Assembly (NCBI GenBank): GCA_028708195.1
Contig: JAQVZK010000060.1
Span: forward strand, 1-10,111
Reading direction: 5' to 3'
Origin: Desulfovibrio sp.
Lineage (GTDB): Bacteria > Desulfobacterota > Desulfovibrionia > Desulfovibrionales > Desulfovibrionaceae
Length of the DNA: 10,111 nt
Positions 6,122 to 10,111 of this stretch are shown piece by piece. Position numbers and translations under genes: made by a program. Each line of letters begins with the position of its first letter. The stretch's first letter is position 1. The notes beneath the pieces were generated by a model, which saw only the letters and a program-made list of their open reading frames with translations, searched no databases and was not told the origin of the DNA.

Positions 6122-6912
6122 CCTTCAATGGTGTGCCGGTTGAGTCCACGGTCCGAGATACTGAGAATTTGTGGCCCGGCCGGTGTAATGGCCACACTGT
6201 GTTCAAAATGCGCGGCCCATTGGCCGTCCCTTGTCACCGCCGTCCACTGGTCGTCAAGAATGTCGACTTCGTAGGTTCCTATGGTAACCATAGGTTCAAT
6301 AGCGATGACCATACCGTTTTGCAGGGTCAGGCCGCGCATGCCAGGCCGAAAGTTTGGCACTTCAGGCTTTTCATGCATCTTGGCGCCAACGCCGTGCCCC
6401 ACAAAACGCCGAACCACGCTGAATCCGGCAGCTTCTACGTAATCCTGCACAGCGGCGCCGATGTTATACACATCATTGCCTGCCCGTGCCTGCTCGATGC
6501 CGACATAGAGGCTTTCTTCGGTAACCCGCATGAGCCTGCGGGATTCGTCGCTCACATCTCCCACCGGGAAGGTGCGTGCGGCGTCCCCTACAAAGCCTTC
6601 AAAGACTACGCCCATATCCACACTGACGATATCCCCTTCCTGAAGCAGCCGCTGGGAAGGAAAACCGTGCACTACCTGTTCGTTAACCGAGCAGCACAGG
6701 GCAAATGGATAGCCGCAATAGCCCATAAAGGCTGGTTTGACCTTGTAATCGGCACACATATCGCGCGCCAACTCTTCAAGGCGCATGGTGGGAAGGTCTG
6801 GTGCCACCATGTCGCCCACGGCATCAAGAACATTGGCAACCATGCGGTTGGCTTCACGCAGGCAGCCTATCTCTCGATCATTCTTGATATACGCGCCCTG
6901 ATATTTCTTCAT
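6118..6912 (-). CDS. map: Methionine aminopeptidase, type I
   Basis: Removes the initiator methionine from new proteins in the cytoplasm, using a two-metal site. It has 264 residues from ATG 6912. The metal ligands are all present: Asp99 (SVDMG), Asp110 (VGDAART), His173 (FVGHGVG), Glu206 (AIEPM) and Glu237 (HFEHS). His82 (VVHGFP) matches the substrate-side histidine. It has no N-terminal zinc-finger or SH3 extension, so it is the short bacterial class. A TTG two codons upstream (6918) is in frame, but AGGTGA lies 7 nt before the ATG and only 1 nt before the TTG, so the ATG is preferred. It follows secY by 19 nt and is probably co-transcribed with it, a common bacterial pairing. The gene ends at a TGA that overlaps a TTGACA element. 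Confidence 0.98.
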   Translation of the reverse strand: MKKYQGAYIKNDREIGCLREANRMVANVLDAVGDMVAPDLPTMRLEELARDMCADYKVKPAFMGYCGYPFALCCSVNEQVVHGFPSQRLLQEGDIVSVDMGVVFEGFVGDAARTFPVGDVSDESRRLMRVTEESLYVGIEQARAGNDVYNIGAAVQDYVEAAGFSVVRRFVGHGVGAKMHEKPEVPNFRPGMRGLTLQNGMVIAIEPMVTIGTYEVDILDDQWTAVTRDGQWAAHFEHSVAITPAGPQILSISDRGLNRHTIEG

Positions 6913-6931
6913 AACCAAATCACCTGTCGGT

Positions 6932-8245
6932 CTACAGCCGGCCGCTTTTACGAGCCTTGGCCATAAGCCCCTGGTACTGACTCGAAATCATGTGGGATTC
7001 CACCTGATTCATAAAGTCCATCGCAACACCCACGAGAATCAGCAAACTCGTACCGCCAAAGAAGAACGGCACGTTGAAGTTACTGACAAGCAGCATGGGC
7101 AGAAGGCAGACCAATGAAATATAGGTGGCTCCCGAAAGGGTAAGGCGCGTGAGCACAGTATCAATGTACTCTTGCGTCTTGTCGCCAGGGCGTATTCCGG
7201 GAATAAACCCGCCGTTCTTCTTGAGGTTCTCAGCCATATCCTTGGGGTCAAAAATAATGGCAGTGTAGAAGTAGCAGAAGAAGAACATGAGGCCCACATA
7301 AAGCACGTTGTAGGCTAGGCCGTTGGGCGAGAAGAGTTCTGCCGCATGCTTCACATATTCATTGCTGGAGAACTGACCAATGGTGGCCGGAAAAAGCAGC
7401 AAGGAAGACGCGAAAATGGGGGGAATAACGCCCGCCGTATTGAGTCGCAAAGGCAGGTGAGAGTTTTGCCCACCGTACATTTTGCGGCCCACCTGGCGCT
7501 TGGCATAGCTTATGGGTATGCGGCGCTGCGCCCTTTCAACAAAAACGATGGCCACAAGCACGACAGCCATGAAAACAACGATGACGGCAGCCATGAAGAT
7601 GCTCATGTCACCAGCCTGGATAAGAGCCACAGACTGGATAATGCCACGCGGAATACCAACCACAATGCCGCAGAAAATGATCAGCGATATGCCGTTACCA
7701 ATGCCGCGTTCCGTAATCTGTTCACCGAGCCACATAACCAGTACCGAACCAGCAGTAAACGTGGCCATGGTGACCATGCGGAACTGCCAGCCGGGATTGA
7801 GCACAATGGACGTTCCCGCTGGGCTTGTCATGTTCTCAAGACCCACCGCGATTCCCAATCCCTGCACCAGTGCGATAAGCACGGTAAGATAGCGGGTGTA
7901 CTGGGTGAGCTTGCGACGACCGGCCTGCCCTTCTTCCTTGGCCAAGCGCTTCACGTCAGGGCTGATAACTTGGAGCAGCTGCATAATGATGCTACCCGAG
8001 ATATACGGCATGACGCCAAGAGCAAAGACAGAAACGTTGGAGAGGCCGCCCCCGGAAAACATGTCAAAAAGGCTGAACAGCGTCCCCTGCATACTTTGAA
8101 AAAAAGATGCGAGAGCGGCGGCGTCCACACCCGGAATGGGCACATGCACACCGATGCGGTAGCAGCACAAAATCAGGAAGGTCCAGCCAAGCCTTTTAAA
8201 AAGCGAAGGCTGACCCGCCGGTGTATTTGCCGTTCCTACTGCCAT
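6932..8245 (-). CDS. secY: Protein translocase subunit SecY
   Basis: Pore subunit of the SecYEG channel in the inner membrane, which moves proteins across or into it with SecA or the ribosome. It has 437 residues, the usual length, with ten hydrophobic segments. The first begins near residue 20 (WTFLILCCYRIGV). Signature 1, with the plug and TM2, is GGGLSNVSVFALGVMPYISG at 65-84. Signature 2 is MWLGEQITERGIGNGISLII at 171-190. The cytosolic loops that contact SecA and the ribosome are RRIPISYAKR (241-250) and GGFIPGIRPGDKT (345-357), where Arg352 matches the essential E. coli Arg357. The ATG has only a weak ribosome binding site (AAAGAG). It lies 223 nt after rplO, an unusually long gap, and 19 nt before map. 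Confidence 0.99.
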   Translation of the reverse strand: MAVGTANTPAGQPSLFKRLGWTFLILCCYRIGVHVPIPGVDAAALASFFQSMQGTLFSLFDMFSGGGLSNVSVFALGVMPYISGSIIMQLLQVISPDVKRLAKEEGQAGRRKLTQYTRYLTVLIALVQGLGIAVGLENMTSPAGTSIVLNPGWQFRMVTMATFTAGSVLVMWLGEQITERGIGNGISLIIFCGIVVGIPRGIIQSVALIQAGDMSIFMAAVIVVFMAVVLVAIVFVERAQRRIPISYAKRQVGRKMYGGQNSHLPLRLNTAGVIPPIFASSLLLFPATIGQFSSNEYVKHAAELFSPNGLAYNVLYVGLMFFFCYFYTAIIFDPKDMAENLKKNGGFIPGIRPGDKTQEYIDTVLTRLTLSGATYISLVCLLPMLLVSNFNVPFFFGGTSLLILVGVAMDFMNQVESHMISSQYQGLMAKARKSGRL

Positions 8246-8264
8246 GTAAGACTCTTTGCGTTTA

Positions 8265-8279
8265 TGCGCCTATGGCGCA
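8265..8279 (-). repeat. Short inverted repeat upstream of secY
   Basis: TGCGCC-ATA-GGCGCA on the minus strand, a perfect 6-bp stem 19 nt before the secY ATG. It could affect access to the weak ribosome binding site. A CATACT at 8284-8279 might be a -10, but the best -35 (TTGTGG) is 19 nt away, so I do not call a promoter. Confidence 0.35.
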
Positions 8280-8427
8280 GTATGTGCGCAACCACACCGT
8301 CCTCCACAAGGAGAAACAGTGCGGCATTGCCTGGCACTAACAGAAGCCCGCCCTGAAAGCGGTTGTGGAAGCCCGAGCTCCGCACCCCCCGCCCTCTCCG
8401 TCCGCCCGACGTTGCCGGGGGCTGAAG

Positions 8428-8457
8428 AAACCGGCTGGTGGTTAAACCAGCCGGTTT
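8428..8457 (-). terminator. Hairpin after rplO, probable intrinsic or partial terminator
   Basis: Perfect 12-bp stem AAACCGGCTGGT / ACCAGCCGGTTT with a 6-nt loop, starting 11 nt after the rplO stop. The stem's 3' end runs into TTTCTTC, a modest U-rich tract. It lies at the start of the 223-nt gap before secY. It may stop part of the transcription or protect the upstream mRNA 3' end. Confidence 0.55.
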
Positions 8458-8468
8458 GACGTCAACTG

Positions 8469-8930
8469 TTAGACCGAAGGAACTGCTTCAAGTTCGGTCA
8501 CGTCGCCACCAGCGTTACGGATTTTTTCCGCAGCGGACTGGCTGAACTTGTGAGCTTCGACCTTGAGAGCGCTTTTGACTTCGCCGCGCGAAAGAATCTT
8601 CACGGGGGCGCCCATGCGGGCCAGGCCGCGAGCGTAGATGTCGTCCAGCGTGATGCTGTCTTTGCCTTCAAAGGCTTCCAGCAGGCGGTCAAGATTGATC
8701 ACGTTGTAGGTAACCTTGAACGGAGCATTCTTGAAGCCGTGCTTGGGCAGACGACGCTGCAGGGGCATCTGACCGCCTTCGAAGCCGGGGGCTACACCGC
8801 CACCGGCACGGGCATTCTGACCTTTATGGCCCTTGCCCGCCGTGCAACCCAGGCCGGAACCAGAGCCACGGCCCACCCTGCGGCGGGTTTTGCGCTCTTC
8901 CGGAAAGGGAAAGAGATTGTGCAGTTGCAT
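8469..8930 (-). CDS. rplO: 50S ribosomal protein L15
   Basis: Late-assembly 50S protein that contacts many 23S rRNA helices. It has 153 residues. The N-terminal extension is Gly/Arg-rich (RRRVGRGSGSGLGCTAGKGH, 17-36), and the motif GGQMPLQRRLPKHGF lies at 52-66. The globular C-terminal half includes VNLDRL-like NVINLDRLLEAFEG and ends VTELEAVPSV. GGAGG lies just upstream of the ATG at 8930. It follows rpmD by 19 nt, and a perfect 9-bp inverted repeat spans the junction. It is followed by a strong hairpin. Confidence 0.98.
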   Translation of the reverse strand: MQLHNLFPFPEERKTRRRVGRGSGSGLGCTAGKGHKGQNARAGGGVAPGFEGGQMPLQRRLPKHGFKNAPFKVTYNVINLDRLLEAFEGKDSITLDDIYARGLARMGAPVKILSRGEVKSALKVEAHKFSQSAAEKIRNAGGDVTELEAVPSV

Positions 8931-8944
8931 GGTATATGTCCTCC

Positions 8945-8965
8945 GACCGTTATTCGATAACGGTC
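8945..8965 (-). repeat. Perfect 9-bp inverted repeat across the rpmD-rplO junction
   Basis: GACCGTTAT-CGA-ATAACGGTC on the minus strand. It covers the last codons and stop of rpmD and ends about 3 nt before the rplO ribosome binding site (GGAGG). The hairpin would have to be opened by ribosomes finishing rpmD, which suggests translational coupling. Confidence 0.5.
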
Positions 8966-9126
8966 ACCATATGCGTAACTTTGGCGATGATGCCCCGGAT
9001 AGCCGGGGTGTCCTTGAACGTCTTGACCATCTCGCGGCGCTTGAGGCCAAGGGAGTCCAGCAGCTTGCGCTGCGCGGGCGAGGAGCCGATACGCGAACGC
9101 ACGAGTTTAACCTTGATTTCTGCCAT
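8950..9126 (-). CDS. rpmD: 50S ribosomal protein L30
   Basis: Small 50S protein of 58 residues, the normal bacterial length: MAEIKVKLVRSRIGSSPAQR at the start, then LGLKRREMVKTFKDTPAIRG and a C-terminus KVTHMVTVIE. It is too short for many ORF filters. GAGGAAG at the end of rpsE serves as ribosome binding site. The ATG is 2 nt after the rpsE stop, which implies coupled translation. The order rpsE-rpmD-rplO is the classic spc arrangement. Confidence 0.98.
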   Translation of the reverse strand: MAEIKVKLVRSRIGSSPAQRKLLDSLGLKRREMVKTFKDTPAIRGIIAKVTHMVTVIE

Positions 9127-9128
9127 GA

Positions 9129-9641
9129 CTACTTCCTCGGGGCTTCGAGCTTCTTGCCGCGCAGAGCCGAAACATCGTCGGCGCTGCGCAGGGCAACAAG
9201 ACCCTGCATGGTGGCGCGAAGCACGTTGTGCGGATTGTTGGTGCCGATGGCCTTGGCAAGCACGTCGCGCACGCCAGCAGCTTCCATAATGGCGCGCACG
9301 GCACCACCAGCGATGATGCCAGTACCTTCAGAGGCCGGCTTGAGCATCACACGTCCTGCGCCAAAGCGGCCCAGAATTTCATAAGGAAGGGTGCCATCAA
9401 CAAGGGCAACCTGAACGCGGTTCTTACGAGCGCGCTCGGTCGCCTTACGCAGGGCTTCGGGCACTTCCTGGGCCTTGCCCAGGCCAAAGCCCACGCCGCC
9501 CTTGCCGTCGCCCACCACCACAAGGGCGCTGAAGCTGAACCGACGGCCACCCTTGACCACCTTGGCCACGCGGTTGAGGGAAACGATCTTTTCGATTTCG
9601 CCCAACTCGTTCTGCTGAGTTTCGGTATTTTCCTGACGCAT
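9129..9641 (-). CDS. rpsE: 30S ribosomal protein S5
   Basis: 30S protein near the decoding centre and mRNA entry, important for accuracy. It has 170 residues from ATG 9641. An upstream in-frame extension to 9674 runs into rplR and is not used. The double-stranded-RNA-binding-like domain is [20 protein letters not shown] followed by [20 protein letters not shown]. The C-terminal domain has [20 protein letters not shown] and [17 protein letters not shown] at the end of rplR lies 9 nt upstream. The gap to rplR is 1 nt and to rpmD 2 nt, so these genes are translated together. Confidence 0.99.
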   Translation of the reverse strand: MRQENTETQQNELGEIEKIVSLNRVAKVVKGGRRFSFSALVVVGDGKGGVGFGLGKAQEVPEALRKATERARKNRVQVALVDGTLPYEILGRFGAGRVMLKPASEGTGIIAGGAVRAIMEAAGVRDVLAKAIGTNNPHNVLRATMQGLVALRSADDVSALRGKKLEAPRK

Positions 9642-9642
9642 A

Positions 9643-10002
9643 TTAGAACTCCAGGCCGCCTTCGCGGGCGCCATCGGCTACAGCTTTGACGCGACCGTGA
9701 TAAAGATACCCGTTGCGATCAAATACCACCTTGTCGATATTCTTTTCCTTGGCCATACGGGCGATCTCTTTGCCCACCTTTTCAGCACCGCTCAAATTGC
9801 AGTGCAGCCCCGCTTCGCCCTTAGCGAGCGAAAGGGTCGAGGTGGCCGCGAGAGTGGCACCGTCCAGATCGTTAACGATCTGGGCGTAGACATGCAGGTT
9901 GGACCTGTAAATAACCAGACGCGGGCGCTCAAAGGTGCCGCTGATCTTCTTGCGGATGCGAATCTTACGGCGCTGCCGCGATTCATTCTTGCTGTATTTC
10001 AT
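9643..10002 (-). CDS. rplR: 50S ribosomal protein L18
   Basis: Binds 5S rRNA together with L5 and L25 in the central protuberance. It has 119 residues from ATG 10002. The frame stays open to 10038 but that part overlaps the rplF stop, so the ATG giving [20 protein letters not shown] is preferred, with AGGGGG upstream. The basic N-terminus is followed by [20 protein letters not shown], then [20 protein letters not shown] and the C-terminal signature [20 protein letters not shown], which continues AREGGLEF. It lies 10 nt after rplF and 1 nt before rpsE. Confidence 0.99.
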   Translation of the reverse strand: MKYSKNESRQRRKIRIRKKISGTFERPRLVIYRSNLHVYAQIVNDLDGATLAATSTLSLAKGEAGLHCNLSGAEKVGKEIARMAKEKNIDKVVFDRNGYLYHGRVKAVADGAREGGLEF

Positions 10003-10012
10003 GACGCGCCCC

Positions 10013-10111
10013 CTACTTCTTGCCGCCGGACTTACCAACCTTGCGGCGGATAGTCTCGGTAACGTACTTGATGCCCTTGCCCTTGTAGGGTTCAGGCTTA
10101 CGGATGCGGCG
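10013..10111 (-). CDS. rplF: 50S ribosomal protein L6, C-terminal 32 residues (start outside window)
   Basis: The frame is open from the window edge to TAG at 10015-10013. The last residues, [20 protein letters not shown] and then [12 protein letters not shown], match the conserved end of L6, which binds 23S rRNA near the sarcin-ricin loop. Its position before rplR is the standard spc order. Roughly 145 residues are missing upstream of the window. Confidence 0.96.
   Translation of the reverse strand, partial: RRIRKPEPYKGKGIKYVTETIRRKVGKSGGKK

Noticed and set aside
5293..6966. 557-codon open frame on the plus strand, antisense to rpsK, rpsM, rpmJ and map
   Set aside because: It lies entirely opposite four well-supported genes and their spacers. 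Long antisense frames arise from GC-biased codon use; it shows no family motif.
8262..8291. TTGCGC-18-GCATAA as a secY promoter
   Set aside because: The start would fall about 10 nt before the ATG and cut into the ribosome binding site.
9642..9674. Upstream extension of rpsE to 9674
   Set aside because: It overlaps the end of rplR and adds residues not seen in S5; the ATG at 9641 has a suitable ribosome binding site.

Overview
The window is a bacterial chromosomal housekeeping region. Every gene I can support lies on the minus strand, so transcription runs from position 10111 towards position 1. It holds the 3' half of the spc ribosomal-protein cluster joined to the alpha cluster (rplF-rplR-rpsE-rpmD-rplO-secY-map-rpmJ-rpsM-rpsK-rpsD-rpoA-rplQ). 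These are followed by selD, a tRNA-Leu gene and the 5' part of tig (trigger factor). The moderately high GC, the protein sequences and the placement of a selenocysteine-containing selD and tig beside the ribosomal cluster suggest a sulfate-reducing deltaproteobacterium (Desulfovibrio-like). That assignment is from recall, not from a search.

Layout on the minus strand, upstream to downstream. (1) 10111-8469: rplF C-terminus, rplR, rpsE, rpmD and rplO, tightly spaced, ending in a perfect 12-bp hairpin just after rplO. (2) 8245-6118: secY and map, after an unusual 223-nt spacer. (3) 5982-2741: rpmJ, rpsM, rpsK, rpsD, rpoA and rplQ. A TTGACA element overlaps the map stop codon and a hairpin-rich leader precedes rpmJ. 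The unit ends at a strong 11-bp GC-rich terminator at 2679-2710. (4) 2307-1249: selD. (5) 854-771: tRNA-Leu(UAG) with encoded CCA, then tig starting at 743 and running off the window.

The most notable feature is in selD. A simple ORF call gives a truncated 328-residue protein. The true reading frame starts at 2307, passes through an in-frame UGA at 2274-2272 and gives 352 residues. The UGA aligns with the catalytic cysteine of E. coli SelD. A 39-nt two-tier hairpin that looks like a bacterial SECIS element begins 2 nt after it. The enzyme that makes selenophosphate therefore appears to be a selenoprotein itself.

Functionally, the products cover ribosome assembly (L6, L18, S5, L30, L15, L36, S13, S11, S4, L17), the core of RNA polymerase (alpha), protein export (SecY), N-terminal processing and folding of new chains (Map, trigger factor), leucine decoding, and selenium supply for selenoproteins. 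I saw no mobile element, CRISPR array, phage gene or novel multi-gene system. The points worth a second look are the selenocysteine recoding and several structured intergenic segments.
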